Source: Haliclona indistincta (lineage: Eukaryota > Porifera > Demospongiae > Haplosclerida > Chalinidae). Taken from it: 64,000 nt of DNA. The stretch is from positions 4,831,754 to 4,895,753 of the forward strand of contig OZ024792.1 in NCBI GenBank assembly GCA_964017065.1, written 5' to 3'. Under the pieces are notes generated by a model. That model made no database searches and was not told the DNA's origin. It saw nothing but the letters and a program-made list of their open reading frames with translations. Positions 1 to 12,633 of this stretch are shown here, one piece after another (within the stretch, counting starts at the first letter, position 1; the number at the start of each line of letters is the position of its first letter). The translations under genes were made by a program, and so were the position numbers.

Positions 1-181
1 AGTAATCGCTCTTCAAGTAACCCAGGACTCGGATTTTATAGTTTTCCTGCTTTACCACACGTAAGAAGGCAGTGCTGATCCCAAAGAGGTGTAACTCGCA
101 CATGGAGATAGGCACGCCTACCAAGATTGCCTCGCATTTAATGAGGTGAGAGTTCACACCGAAGTCATCTATAATAATGGG
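1..181 (-). CDS. Partial internal exon of an unrecognised conserved-looking protein
   Basis: On the minus strand a TTTCAG acceptor (bases 184-182) is followed by 60 codons without a stop up to the window edge; the other two frames after the acceptor stop within five codons. The peptide starts PIIIDDFGVN and contains SMCELHLFGI and KIRVLGYLKS, a non-repetitive globular-looking composition. I do not recognise the family. The exon starts in phase 0. The nearest exon upstream on the same strand (2715-2650, last exon found of the small coiled-coil gene) ends in phase 0, so the two could belong to one gene whose body lies left of this window. That link is inference: about 2.5 kb of repeats separates them. 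The gene continues outside the window. Confidence 0.5.
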
Positions 182-1419
182 CTGAAAATAAATTAGTATT
201 AATTTTTTATAGTAGCCTATTATTACAGTAACCACAACTAAAGCCCTATTCCATGAACTAAAGAAAATTAAAAAGATTTTTATCGAAATCAAAAAGATGT
301 AGGGTTGTGAAATCTACCACTGGTTCACAATGTAAACTAACACGGAATTTATATCGCCGTTTCGCTAAAAACAAAGTTCAAAGGCACTTGCCAGGAGAAT
401 TTCACAACTGTTCGTGAGTGTTTTGGTCTCGGCACCGCTCGCGTAAAGGCGCTAGGCGAGTAGAAGAAAACGAAGATGACGTAAGTCAATTTTCACCGTT
501 TCCAGGTTCGTCACTTTAGTAACAATTTCGAGCAATCTCCTTGCTACTGTGGGATGGGGCAACGCCAGATAGCAGATTTAAATATCATTGGACGTATAAA
601 ATTCATCACCAAGCGAAATATCAGCGTTTGAACGCTAATACATTGTATGTAGCCGCCATCTTGTTTTTCCGTTCAACCCTACATAGGGAGTCACTACCGT
701 GCCTCCCTACCTGATGGTAACCGATCAGAATCCAAGCTAGTGTGTCTCTATCTTCGATACGACAAACAGTGTTTCTCTTTGCTTGGATAGACCTAGAGCT
801 GCTCTCAGACTGTGTAAAACATTTTCTGATACGATGAAACCTAAACTACACGGAAAGTATTTCAACGAATTTAACTGAAGAATACATTTGCTTAGGCAGG
901 GTAGGCAGTAGCCTAGTACTTAGTCGTTAAATTAATGCCAAGTATCAGATGCACACGCATGCGCAAATAAAATGGGCGGGGACAGCTATAGCATGCTTTC
1001 GCATCTTGCTAGTACGGCATCTAACCAACCGTGGATACTCGTAGCTACAGGATTGTATGTCCAAGTTTGCTGCCAATCACGTCTTGTCGTTCTTCAGTAT
1101 TCGAATTTCTTCGTCGGCAAAACTGAAGCACAAGGTCAGTGCACATGTCACAAACGTGAACGGAAAATATCCGGTATTCTTGGAATGTCGATAAAATTTT
1201 GCGCATGCGTATGTATACATGTGAAACTAGGCGCTCTATTTGGCGCCGAGGTACACCAACTGATAATAATCCTATGCTGATAATCATTGCCGGAGCTGCA
1301 GGAGGTGGTACACTAGTCTCACATCAAAGAGTTTGCCGCCTGTAATATAAATGCATTGGGTGTTGGCACGCATTGCCAGACCCTCTTGAACTCAAAAATA
1401 ATAATTATATGAAATCTCA
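182..1419. other. No gene recognised
   Basis: Intron or intergenic sequence. The short open frames of about 80-100 codons at 972-1287 overlap on opposite strands, have no splice context or recognisable motif, and look spurious. No clear repeat structure was seen. Confidence 0.4.
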
Positions 1420-2240
1420 CTGAAAAGAAAAAGGACACAACAAAGGAAATTAAAGATTTCTACAATGATGTGGGATGTTATGTTAGCAATGAGGAAATCT
1501 GCTAGCCTCGTCCCCAGGCTCTCTGTTCCGTCAGAGAGCCTGGTCTCTAATCTCACGTGAGCGCTCCCCAAAAAGTGCAAATATTAATGAGCGTGGGTGT
1601 AATAAACTGCACGCCCACGAAGTGTGGCTGTCCCAGGCTTAGTTTCAATGCCTAAAACGTGTGTGTGGCGTAGCTTTCCAAGTCTCTTTGTGCTGGACAT
1701 CGGAAAAACTTCCTTGATGAAGCCTTTGACGACTAGGTCATTGTACGTACGGTGAGGAAAGTGTAGCTCAATATCGTCCTTCAGCGTCTTGGTACTTTAC
1801 CCGTTTCGACGGAGTAGGAACATCCCCAGTAGCTGCTTCCTCATAGTGGCTCTTTAGCCATTTTAGATTCATCTGACGGCTCCGCGGCCATCCCAAACGT
1901 GATGCTACAGACCTTGATCGCCTCTGACAGCAAGACTGTGACGAACGCTACGCATGTGCGTGGGCAGGTTGGGTCGAGAGCGTTGATCGTGCCCACGCAC
2001 ACTAATCACCTGTCTACCCCACGTGAGATTAGAGACCAGGCTCCCTGTCGGAACAAAATTCCGAGAGGGGTGGAGCCTGGGGACGAGGCTAGAAATCTGC
2101 CCAATAAGGAGGTAACATGGAATAATAACATGATTGATTGGCTAATTCTACCATGTTATCTCTTTGTTGGTTTACATTGTGGGCCAGTGGCAGGTTTCCT
2201 CATCCTTTTGATTTCGTTAGAAATATTTTTTAATTTTCTT
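1420..2240. repeat. Palindromic repeat element split by a TAGCCTCG-type MITE
   Basis: The outer parts of this stretch (about 1420-1502 and 2092-2240) form inverted ends: a GAGGAAATCTGCC-like stretch on the left mirrors GGCAGGTTTCCTC on the right. A second copy of the same repeat lies at about 15350-16135. In both, a TAGCCTCG-ended element has inserted, at different points within the host repeat. Confidence 0.6.
1503..2091. mobile_element. Non-autonomous DNA element, TAGCCTCG family, 9-bp TSD
   Basis: The element is 589 bp with near-perfect inverted ends of about 60 bp starting TAGCCTCGTCCCCAGGC. It is flanked on both sides by the exact 9-mer GAAATCTGC (1494-1502 and 2092-2100). It encodes no transposase. 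A 9-bp target duplication fits Mutator-like elements (9-11 bp, established for that superfamily); assignment to it is inference. Confidence 0.85.
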
Positions 2241-2275
2241 TATTATTGTATGATGTATTATGCATGAAGATTACT

Positions 2276-2593
2276 AGCCTCACCTCCAGTCCACACCCTT
2301 CAGTTAGTGGCCTGGTAATGACTGTCTGCGCATGCGTTGATTTTCCCAAGAAAACCTAGGATAAAACGGCGTTGCCATTGTATACGTTGTGTATCGTGCG
2401 TGTCTGCTCTTCTCTTAAACATAATACCTGCCTTTCCAACAAGCTGAGAGGGCATACTGTAGCGCTTAGCAATCGCGCGAGTAATCGATGATATACGAAT
2501 TCCCAGGTTTTCCTGGGAAAATCAACGCATGCGCAGACAGTCATGATCATTACCAGGCCACTAACTGAAGGGTGTGGACTGGAGGCGAGGCTA
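2276..2593. mobile_element. Non-autonomous DNA element, TAGCCTCG family, 9-bp TSD
   Basis: The element is 318 bp with inverted ends of about 80 bp beginning TAGCCTC and a near-palindromic body. It is flanked by the exact 9-mer GAAGATTAC (2267-2275 and 2594-2602). Apart from the outermost bases its interior is unrelated to that of the copy at 1503-2091. No coding capacity. Confidence 0.85.
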
Positions 2594-2649
2594 GAAGATT
2601 ACATGTTATAACTAGTGCTCATAGAACTACACTTTTGTAATGTACTTAC

Positions 2650-5600
2650 TTCTTCAATCTCCTTTTCAATACGTTCTGTTTTAGCATCTTCCACCGCTAC
2701 AAATAGTTGCAAATCCTAGAAAAAATATAAAATTAATAACAAATACTAGCAAGGATGGGTGTAGCCTCGTACCCAGGCTACGCTGACGCATGGGTACGTG
2801 GGTGCACGAGTTAAAGACACGTGCTCCACCCCTTCTGGCTCAGAGGTCAAAGAGTTATCAAGCCGATCAAGCTGTGCTTTTGTTTCAAGCAGCACTTATG
2901 ATAGTCAGGTGGCTTAGCAAAATTACCGTGCATTTGCGGACAAAAGCACCAAATTTTGCAAGCAGCATTACTTGAACCTCCTCTAAAGAATTAGCCTAGG
3001 AGCCCACCAGAAAATTCAAAAATTCGTGAATCCTGGGATATAACATTAACACCTTAGTAGCAGCCATTTTGTTTTGCAAAATTGCTTTAAAAAAACGGAT
3101 AACTAATGATTTGATGTTCTAAAATTCTTCTAGGTACAATGCAAACTATTTTTAGTTCAACAAAGTTGCAGAAAGATTAATGAAAATGATTAAATTTTGC
3201 ATTTGCACATTTACATTTAGTGCAATCTCCTTTGCATACACATTTGATTAACTGAGAACATGCTTTTGAGACTTGTGGAATGGTTTTTCAAACAGGCCTC
3301 CATGAACCAGATGTAGCCTTGGACCAAGCAAATTGATTAGGAGATAGTGAAATTTGATGCACCTGAGTCCTTGTCCAAACTCCAGCTTGGTACATCTTGA
3401 GTAGGTGGAATATTGTCAATAGTTCGGCTTTTACAGCAAAATAACTCTTCTCTGGCTTTGTTTGCAAAACTGAGAAAACTTGTCTGGTCATACAGCAGAG
3501 CAACATAATTATCTTGAATTGTTCAGAGTTAATATTCGGACATTAAAAGGGGTGAGTAGCCAAATGTTTGTGTGACCCTCCTCATAAGCCTGCCGTGCTG
3601 TTTTTTATCTCTTCCTTTAAAATTAATGCTGATGTTGTGTCACAGCCAGTTAATGCATGAAACATCAGTAAAGCACGAGCCTTTGCTACTCCAATGTGGC
3701 TATACTGATTGCATTGATATTTAAATACTTAAAGCTCTTAGCCTCTTACCTGTTCCAAAGGCCACCCAAATATCCACACATGGATGGGTTAAGTTCAAGT
3801 CACAGAATGCACCAACCATTGCAACCAATTGATGGCAATGACATCAGCATCTTCAGTGCAAACCTTAACACTTTTCACTCCTTGTTGCAGTGCATGTATA
3901 ATAATGAACAACGATTCTGGTGTCTGTCTCCTCATGATTGCATCCTGTCATAGCTCCGAATCCTGTAGAAATTGCTGATTCACCAGATGTGATATATAAT
4001 TATTGTCTTATTGTTTGGTAAAGTGGTGGTATTAGCAACTTTTGCAGCAAGAAATTTAATCGTTATTTGGGTCATGCAGAAAATCCATCCAGTTGTTGAG
4101 TATTTTGTTTTATCAGATACTTTTATCCGCAATCCTTTTCCACTCTTCTCTCTTGTTGACTCCTTAAGATTGTCGGTTTTGCATGTGTCCCGTGTCCCAT
4201 ACTGCATCCACTCTTAAGACTAATAACTAAGTATGGGATAGACTTGATTTGCATATTCATCAAAATTTATGTACAACAGTTTTTTGCAGTTCGCATGTGA
4301 TCGACTACCTCACCATCAAGCACAGTAGAGCCATACTTATGCGGATGGTGGACTGCAATCTTCAGCAGGGCACACAATACATGAAAGCATGTCTGATTTG
4401 GAGCCAGGTAGATAGATTTTCCAAAGTCGGACAATGATGGTGGAAATGATTGTACTTCGTGGGCAAAAATTCCTTTAGGTCCCCTTGTCGGTTTTGCATT
4501 TATATGTATAGCTGACCAAAAAGAACCACATTATTTTGAAGTAGCTTGATCTTCTTACCTTGCTTGGATGTTCTTTTTTAGTTGGGTCTCTTGAAAAGTG
4601 CAAAGGAATTCTTTTTGATCAGGTCATGAACAGAAGTTGTGCGATTTTCATGAACTGTCTTTACAATAAGTTTCTTGCCTTCATCTTCCATTTTGTACAA
4701 ATCATTTGATACTGTTTGAGGCAAGTAGCTAGTTTCGGTTGTCAAGTTTATAAACTAAAAAAAATCATTTGAGAAGAGATTACCCATTCTCTGGATTGTT
4801 TCAACAAATCTAGAAACTTGTTTGAAGAATAACTGCTGGCTTGCAATATTGTATCAGGCAGATACTCATCCTCGCAGTGCCTCTGTAGTCATTAAGCATG
4901 GCACTTTCACACATTTACACATGGTTTAGCACCAATTATCTGATGGGTTTACTACTACTCAATGAATTTTATTGCAGTACACACTTTTATTTATAAAACG
5001 TTTCCCATAGATATTTCACGTGGGCTCCTAGGCAAAAACTAACTAGTATCCTCTAAAGATTCAACTGAGAAAGTTTGGCGCTTTTGTCCGCAATTGCACG
5101 GTAATCCTAAAAATCGATGCTAAGCCACCTGACTATGAAGTCCTTTAAGCACCAAATGTAGTGTTTGACCAATCCAATAGTACACATGTAACAACAGCAC
5201 TGCACATACCTGTATCTCCGCTTCAAGTTTTTCAGCTCTGGCTCTCTCGTTTTTTAACAGTTTTTTCGAATCCTGGATAATAATCAAAAAACAGAACAAC
5301 AACGATATTAGGGTTGCACAGTAGTGGAATCCTGAAGCAAAATGGTGGCTACAATGCAGTATTTGGGGCGAGCCTGAGCGAGCCCCACATTGATCGTGAT
5401 GTAGGTCCCACGTCGCGGGGAACGTATCTATCTATGTATGTGGCCGGGGGTAGCGTTAGTTCTCCAATGTTCCCGAGAACACGCCTATTATGACGTAATA
5501 TTCACGTGGTGCGTAAAAATAATATTATTCAAAAATTGATATTATCATGTCTGACGAAAGAACCTTTACTGCTCAACAACTAAGGACAGCACAGCGACCA

Positions 5601-6917
5601 ACATTGGAGACACCTGAACAACACCCGAGTCAACTTTTACAAGACCAGAGGATTGCCAGAAAACGACGACGAGCAGAAGAGTCGCCCGATCAACGAGAGA
5701 GACGCCTGGAACGACAAAGGGAATACCAAAGGAACTACCGACAGAGACGGAAGAGTACAGTCTCCGTGCTTTATTAATAGCTCTCTCATGTATTTTCATT
5801 TATCTGTTTTGTTATTACACAGTCTAAGTGAAGCTGTCATCATTAACTGTCAAATAGTTATAATAGTAAGCATACACAATGATATCAGCAATGCTTTACC
5901 TATAGCGTCTAGTAGCCTGATATTGCTGATGCTTTATTATTAATTTTATTATGCTATTATCAAACTGTACAAAAATCAGCTCAGGCTCGCCCCTGCATTC
6001 TATGAATGTACTAGTATTATTAGCATTCAAAATGTCATCCCAACTCTACATGATAAAGTAAACAACCTAGAATAGATTATCTTCTAGCAAGCTGCTCATG
6101 GCTGGATACTGATTGTACACATCAGTATCTACCCATGAACAGCCATGACTTAGTTTGCAGATAGAATCATGCATGAAGAACTATTTCGGGGGATGTGAAC
6201 TAAACTAGCACATCCAGTGATAGTCTAGCTGCAAACAGACATTTTAAAACACATGTACAGCGGTTTTATTACAAGATTTGAGTGTAAAGCGTCACCTTGC
6301 AGTCACTAATGTGTCAAATCACTGGTATTTATTCACACAATGGAGCAAGATCGCATTAGTGCTCCACGCTTTACGGTCCACGGTTTATGCTTTACCATTG
6401 CAAGAAGTAATAAAATCGCTGTACTAAGCTTGTACAAGCATGTTTATCAAACCACTACATGTACAATAGCAGATCATTTCTAGACCTTCTTAGATGGCTC
6501 CTTTTTCTCCTGTTGGTCCTCTGTAGAAAGAGCAAGAATAAAATATTTTGATTGCCCACACTAGCAGCACATAAGAGCTAAGGTGGTAGGTACTGCATGT
6601 AAACCTACTTCCACAACATACATGTATGCATGCTTGCTAGCAGGCTGAAATGCGTGATATTTGCACTAGCATGCTTGTGTCATGTCTTCTGTGCAGGGGC
6701 AGTAGATAGAAACAGTGACACTGCATTGAACAACATAAATGATTAGATTATCTAGAATCAGCTTGAAAGCTTGATACTTCACCTTGGCGGGCCACACCCT
6801 TAAATACTAGGCGATGACTCGTATTAGCTAGCAGCTTGCTAACAACTAAACAAACTCACTCAATAACTCGGACTTCAATGGATCATACTTGAGTCTTCTC
6901 TTGAACCAACAAGACAT
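2650..6917 (-). CDS. Small coiled-coil protein gene, copy A (3' end open)
   Basis: Four minus-strand exons with GT/AG borders and consistent phase: 6917-6860 (starts MSCWFKRRLKYDPLKSELL), 6520-6486 (acidic/basic linker KDQQEKKEPSKK), 5272-5210 (21 residues, helical, rich in Glu/Lys/Arg/Leu) and 2715-2650 (22 residues, helical). Exons 3 and 4 have coiled-coil composition; function unknown. Intron phases (1, 0, 0, 0) and exon lengths match copy B (18492-22710) almost exactly and copy C (31122-32121) closely. Intron sequences are also conserved with copy B, for example around 6080-6260, 6480-6720 and the CACGTG-containing region upstream of the ATG, so A and B come from a segmental duplication. 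No terminal exon like that of copy C was found; the last exon could splice to the exon at 181-1 in the same phase. Intron 3 holds a foreign element (5365-5993) and intron 3-4 sequence holds a decayed coding relic (about 3240-4765). Confidence 0.6.
3240..4765 (-). pseudogene. Decayed copy of a multi-copy invertebrate protein (HEETDTR / FHALTGCDTTS family)
   Basis: Reading the minus strand in changing frames gives the ordered motifs SYLPQTVSNDLYKMEDEGKK, then DTCKTDNLKESTREKSGKGL, then HEETDTRIVVH, then LTHPCVDIWVAFGTGK (with small gaps), and finally MFHALTGCDTTSA near 3650. From memory, this order of motifs is found in a repetitive protein family abundant in sponge and cnidarian genomes; its biochemical role is not established to my knowledge. 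Stops and frameshifts break the frame many times, so this is a dead copy. It lies inside the large intron between exons 3 and 4 of coiled-coil gene copy A. The boundaries are approximate. Confidence 0.6.
5365..5993 (+). mobile_element. Non-autonomous element with GGGGCGAGCCTGAGC inverted ends and a basic ORF
   Basis: The ends are a perfect 15-bp inverted repeat, GGGGCGAGCCTGAGC. No clear target duplication was seen. Inside, an ATG at 5547 opens a 76-codon frame ending at 5777; its second half is strongly basic (RKRRRAEESP, then RQREYQRNYRQRRK), like the nucleic-acid-binding leaders seen on some transposon proteins. No catalytic domain is present. The homologous intron of copy B lacks this element, so it inserted after the A/B duplication or was lost from B. 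Confidence 0.65.
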
Positions 6918-7029
6918 TATGATAACACGTCCCGGCGGATTGATCAGACAGAGAGAACACGTCGCAAAGAACCCACGTGGTGTGAATAGCAATTTAGATG
7001 TGGCTATCATGCAATAGGCGGGGTTCACT

Positions 7030-7893
7030 CTTGGCGGGAGATTTTAATGACAATAGTGGCAGATGAGATTTCTGCACTAATTCCTGTTATGTGGCTTACT
7101 GTTGTGTTTGAATGTCTCGCGTGCACTAGGATGAAGTCACATTTCTACTAGCTGCTGTCAGGTCTTGTTTCCTTAGAGATGAGCTGTAGCACTGCCTATA
7201 AACTTCAGATGAGTATTATTAATTCATTTTGTTTTACAAACATATTCATTATAATTCATTTTCCTTGAGTGTATTGTGACACACAGCTTGAGAGTTGTGG
7301 GCATTCTGCCATCAGTATCTGTACAGTATAGATGGTGTCCTCTGCAGTAGACAACATCTTGTTTCTCTTCCTCCTGCAGTGATAGTATTTTGTATAATAA
7401 ATTTTACTGTGATACTGCTGTTGGTTATGTTTCTGCATCTAGTGAGATTTTCAGTGGATTTGTCTCACGATTTTCAGTGGATTTGTCTCACAAGAGCTTA
7501 TTAATTATGACCCCACAATGAATTATTACGAACCTGTAAATAAGTATTGGTACTCTATGAAGTTACAGGCTAGTGTTACTGTAAATCATAGTTACATAGT
7601 GAGTGTTATTCCACTATAGTCACATTTTAACAAGCATGTTCGTGTAATATCGCAGCCCAATAATTGTGTGCCCTAGCAACCAGCACACCTATAATGGTTT
7701 GAAGTGGTAGTGATTAGTTTATGAAAACCTGTTTGTAATGTCAGACTATTCAGAGACTTTCATGTAGTCATGTAATGTAGCCATAAAATTATACTGCCAC
7801 ACCATTTTAATCTTGTGTTCTGAGCTATTGTTCAACATAGAAAGAGCAAAAATGATTCTTTTGCTAATCATAATCTAATACTCCTTCCTGTTA
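7030..7893. other. No gene recognised
   Basis: AT-rich sequence upstream of coiled-coil copy A. Open frames of 60-69 codons at 7256-7504 overlap on both strands and show no known motif. A short direct duplication (TTTTCAGTGGATTTGTCTCA) occurs at about 7447-7490. Confidence 0.4.
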
Positions 7894-10484
7894 GTCCAGC
7901 AGATAGGTGCCCAAATTTGACATGATCGTGCTCCTTAATGATACAAGCATGAAATTTGGTATACAGTTAGAGAATGACTTAAGAAACATTTTTAGCTATA
8001 GGGCCATCTCAGATTTTTCTCCCTAAAAAAATTAGAGCGCATTGAAAATAATTAGTTCTAATTAGTGATAATTCGTATGTTATACATCTATATTTTAATA
8101 TTTTTGTAAAATCTTGCTCTTGATGACATTGTTAATTGTTTCTTTACAAGGCCATGTTCATTTTAAAGCAAATTGAAGTAGAAGATGTATAGTGACATGA
8201 TGAGAATTCTGTGGGGAATCCATTTATCATTGCTATACTGATCAATCAAACCAAATACTCCACTTGTGCTTATTCATTGGAAGGTTGCATTGTGAAACAG
8301 TCTCTTATGGTATATATATGTTTCACAAATTACATGCAGGAGAAACTGCATGGGTTTTCATAGAGACAGCTACTTTAACAATTATGTAGTGAGTTCATAT
8401 GAGCTGCTTATTGTTTCTACTTATATCCATTTAAAAAATGATACAGTCATGACCAGTATAGCTCTTAATTCAGCACAAGCAGTTGTATGACTGGCTGCAT
8501 ACAAAGCAGAGTGAAGCACAAGCAATTCAGTATGCAATGTGCTTAATGCACAAAGTATGTACTTTAAAAGTGCTTAAGTATAGCACAAGCTCTTTTAGCT
8601 GAACTAGCTAAGTTGGATATTACCTGCTAAGCTAAGTAGTCTTTCCACCTCAGCAGAAGACTCAGGAATGCTTAAAACAGTTTTAGCCGGCTACTACGAA
8701 TAAGTAAAACAATTAATTATCATTCCGCAATGCCGTGACATTTTCCATCTTCATTGTTTGAGATACTGTAGCTCTATTGTGTTTTCTTTATTGCTGCCTG
8801 GAGCACAATTTTCCTTGCCATGTGGGCTACAAAGTTATGCAAGTACACTTTATTTATGATGCATTCGTAGGATCATGTGTATATATAATTATAATTAAAG
8901 CATTTTTGCTTTAAAATCGCTTAAAATTATGGTGTTGCATGCTTAAGGACAAGCCGAGGCTTATGATATTGAAAATTCTTTGTATACCAGCACTTAGAAT
9001 AGTGCTTAAAGCACTTTAACCACAAGCACTGAAGTGCTTGCTCTATCCATACCATGCACCAAGACATTTTAACAACTGATTGTTTGATCATAGTTATATA
9101 TCAGTTTCTCCATAATTATCATGAAAGCAATCAGTAGTAGGATTGCAATGTGTTGAGTCTACATGTGAGTTCCAGCTATATAGATCAGGAAACTGGACAG
9201 TGGTATTAATACTGCAACTAAGCATCATTGATTATGTCTATCATTTCATGTGTTTTTGCCATTGACATATGCATGGCCTGCATGCACTAATGACTTAATA
9301 TCATCAACTTGATGCACATTAACTTATTGACTACAATGGTAGGCTATTAGTAGCTGTTACAGATTGTTTATAGCATGGTGAATTAACTGTTTTGAGAATG
9401 GGCAGGCAGCTTTCAAACAAGCCAGCCTCCTTATTAATCAAGGTATTAGCCCATGTGTTCCAATTTTTGATTGTTGTTCTGTAACTCATAGTTAGCCTGG
9501 CTTGAATTGTAAAGTGTACCTGTGCAATTTGTATGCTTGAGTGTGTGTATGCAATGGTCATGGTGTGTGCACTACAATGTGTGATACAGTCAGTAGCTAT
9601 TTGGTTGATGAACAGTCAAGATTTCTTCTGTAACAGACTCTCTGACTACTGCTTGGTCATATTATGGACAGACTCTCTGACTCAGTTTATTGTTATACAA
9701 TACATTGCTCTGTTACCTCAGTACATATCATTGCCATGCTCTGCTATATATTGTGTTGGATATTAATTTTTCATAAGACTGTTGAGAGCTTGACCCAACT
9801 TGCTCTGTTAAACATCTGCGTGTTACACTTCATAAAAACTTAACTCTGGCAGCGAGTATAAAACTGCAGCCAAATTAGTGACTGCTATCATGCTACCATA
9901 GAGTCAGCCAGCTTAGTGGAATAGCCAGCTTTAAAACAGCTTTATCACGCTTACTATACTATGGACTATGCATCTCCATGCAGAACTTGGTAAACTATCT
10001 AATCTGTAATGCATGGTAAATAGCCACTGATGTAAGCATAGAAAATCCATTGAAAAACTCTACCAGAGGCTGTCCACAAGAATTTACAAGAATAGATAGA
10101 AAGCTAGAACACTAACAATTAAGCTTCAAAAAGTTGATAGCAGTTTGCCGATGGTAGACTATGCATACATGTATTATGACAATTTGACTTTGCTTGATTA
10201 CTACTATAGCATTTAAAATAAAGAAATTCCCTTTGTACAGTTAGAGAATCGGTGAATAGTGTCATCAAGAGCAAGATTTTGCAAAAATATTAAAATATAG
10301 ATGTATAAAATACCAATTATCACTAATTAGAACTAATTATTTTCTATGCGCTGTAATTTTTTTAGGGAGAAAAATCTGAGATGGCCCTATAGCTAAAAAT
10401 GTTTCTTAAGTCATTCTCTAACTGTATACCAAATTTCATGCTTGTATCATTAAAGAGCACAATTATTGCACCTATCTGCTGGAC
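7894..10484. mobile_element. 2.6-kb TA-flanked element with 0.24-kb inverted arms
   Basis: Arms of roughly 235 bp at 7894-8130 and 10250-10484 are inverted copies, with ends GTCCAGCAGATAGGTG and its complement. A TA dinucleotide flanks both ends, as for Tc1/mariner-type insertions. The 2.1-kb interior is AT-rich and I see no transposase frame in it; it contains scattered short GTGCTTAA-like repeats and unrelated AT-rich sequence. Confidence 0.6.
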
Positions 10485-11345
10485 TATGTGGTGATCTAAT
10501 AAAATAATTGGGAATGGAGACTCCTGTTGTCAGTTGTTGAAGTTCTGACTATTCGGTCAACAGAATATGGTATCTTCAAGATTGTGACACATTCCTGTAG
10601 TGCATTTGTGTGTGTTGGTCAATAGTAATGTTAATTACTATCTTTGCTCGGTTCAGATGATATCTCTCATTTGGGCTGGTGCCTCTTCCTCCTCCTCCCA
10701 GTAAGGTATGTTGTCCAGTCACGAAATTTCAATGTCTTTATCACCGTAAGAATTAATATTACAATTCCCAATACTATTATAAGTGTTTCATACAGATTTC
10801 AGGTGATGGTCATCTTGACAGTGTGCTACAAGCTTGTTAGTAACATGATAGAAAGACTTATCACATTGAATTGACTTATCATAATTATTATGTTGTTATA
10901 AAGTGCTTTTCCTTCTACGTTACATGTGTTTATTTTACAAATAAATTTGATGAGATAACTGCATTCTTTACAATACTATCAATAACAAACAAGTCACCTC
11001 ATTCTTGGCTGGTACCACTGGTGGGGTTCAATGGTGCAAGTGAAGAACCCACATAATAGTAATTTCTTGTCAGCTGGAGTGGAGCTGCCCCTTGAATCAG
11101 CCACTGACTATCTCTGTTTTTACTATTAGAATAATCTCACATTCAAAATGCAGTTTCACTAAAGTGGTCATTATCAGTCTACAAGCTAGCTAGATGTGCT
11201 TGCACTCTAATCAACCCACCATCCATGCTCAAGTCAGTTATTCAGTGCTTAATACATTGATTCACTGCAACAAACCATTAGATCATGCAAAATTTAAGCT
11301 CATACTATGCAGATAGTTACATTTATCTGTGGGTATAATATAATA
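10485..11345. other. No gene recognised
   Basis: AT-rich sequence. Small open frames at 10644-11056 have no recognisable motif and no splice support. Confidence 0.4.
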
Positions 11346-12576
11346 CAGTGCTTCCAGTCTAGACATTCCAAAATTGCACATTTCACTAACATGAAATGTT
11401 TTTACTCATAAAAACTAAACGATAGGTTTTATAGCAGTCAAACTTGGTGAGAAGGCTGATATATCCTTCTAGAGTACGTGTGCTTAGTCTAAACTGCAAG
11501 CCTTACTTGATCTCAAAGATACAAATGGCGAAGTGGCAGTTGTCAGAAACACCCAATTAGCTTTTATTTTTAGGCCATAAAATCTGTAAGAAGCTTAGCT
11601 AAGGAAAAATCTTCGGTGTGCAGGCGAACAACTAGTTCATCTACCAAATACTCTAGAGCCAATGCTTAACTATCACGCAAACTAAAGTTCGGTCCAAAAC
11701 AAACTCAAAAATCAACAAAAAATCAAAGTCAGAAAGTTTTTAGACTCAAAAATCTGCAACTTTGCGAGTTAAGAAAAAGCGCTCCGCAGGCAAGTAGCCT
11801 TATGCCTTAGCTAATCACAGCTCTTCGCTCGTGGCTGTAACTTACACCGTCGGCGAATACGAGGTGCTGGTAGCAGCAGCACTCGCCCGTTATGAGTTAT
11901 GACGTGCCAATGACTGTTGCCAGATTGATGACGTCAATTTATCTGCATATCCGATAGAATATGCGGGAATGCACGGTCATCAACTTGGAAAACGTCATTG
12001 ATACGTCATAAATTAAGACGAAGACGAACGGAGCGGGCGAGTACTGCTGCTACCAGCACCTCGTATTCGCCGACGGTGTAAGTTACAGCCACGAGTGAAG
12101 AGCTGTGATTAGCTAAGGCATAAGGCTACTTGCCTGCGGAGCGCTTTTTCTTAACTCGCAAAGTTGCAGATTTTTGAGTCTAAAAACTTTCTGATTTTGA
12201 TTTTTTGTTGATTTTTGAGTTTGTTTTGGACCGAGCTTTAGTTTGCGTGATAGTTAAGCATTGGCTCTAGAGTATTTGGTAGATGAACTAGTTGTTTGCC
12301 TGCACACCGAAGATTTTTCCTTAACTAAGCTTCTTACAGATTTTATAGTCTAAAAATAAAGCTAATTGGGTGTTTCCGACAACTGCCACTTCGCCATTTG
12401 TATCTTTGAGATCAAGTAAGGCTTGCAGTTTAGACTAAGCACACATACTCTAGAAGGATGTATCAGCCTTCTCACCAAGTTTGACTGCTATAAAACCTAT
12501 CGTTTAGTTTTTATGAGTAAAAACATTTCATGTTAGTGAAATGTGCAATTTTGGAATGTCTAGACTGGAAGCACTG
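11346..12576. mobile_element. Foldback element, about 0.56-kb nearly identical arms
   Basis: The left arm (11346 to about 11905) and right arm (about 12020 to 12576) are near-identical inverted copies around a spacer of about 115 bp. The ends are CAGTGCTTCCAGTCTAGAC and its complement, flanked on both sides by TAATA, so a TA target duplication is possible. No coding capacity was seen. The high arm identity suggests a young insertion or arm homogenisation. Confidence 0.8.
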
Positions 12577-12633
12577 TAATAGAAACAAGTTTCTCACAAG
12601 TCAATGAAGTCATGTGTAGTAGCTACTATTTTT

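Noticed and set aside
972..1287. Overlapping frames of 102 and 80 codons
   Set aside because: They lie on opposite strands with no motif, splice signal or repeat support.
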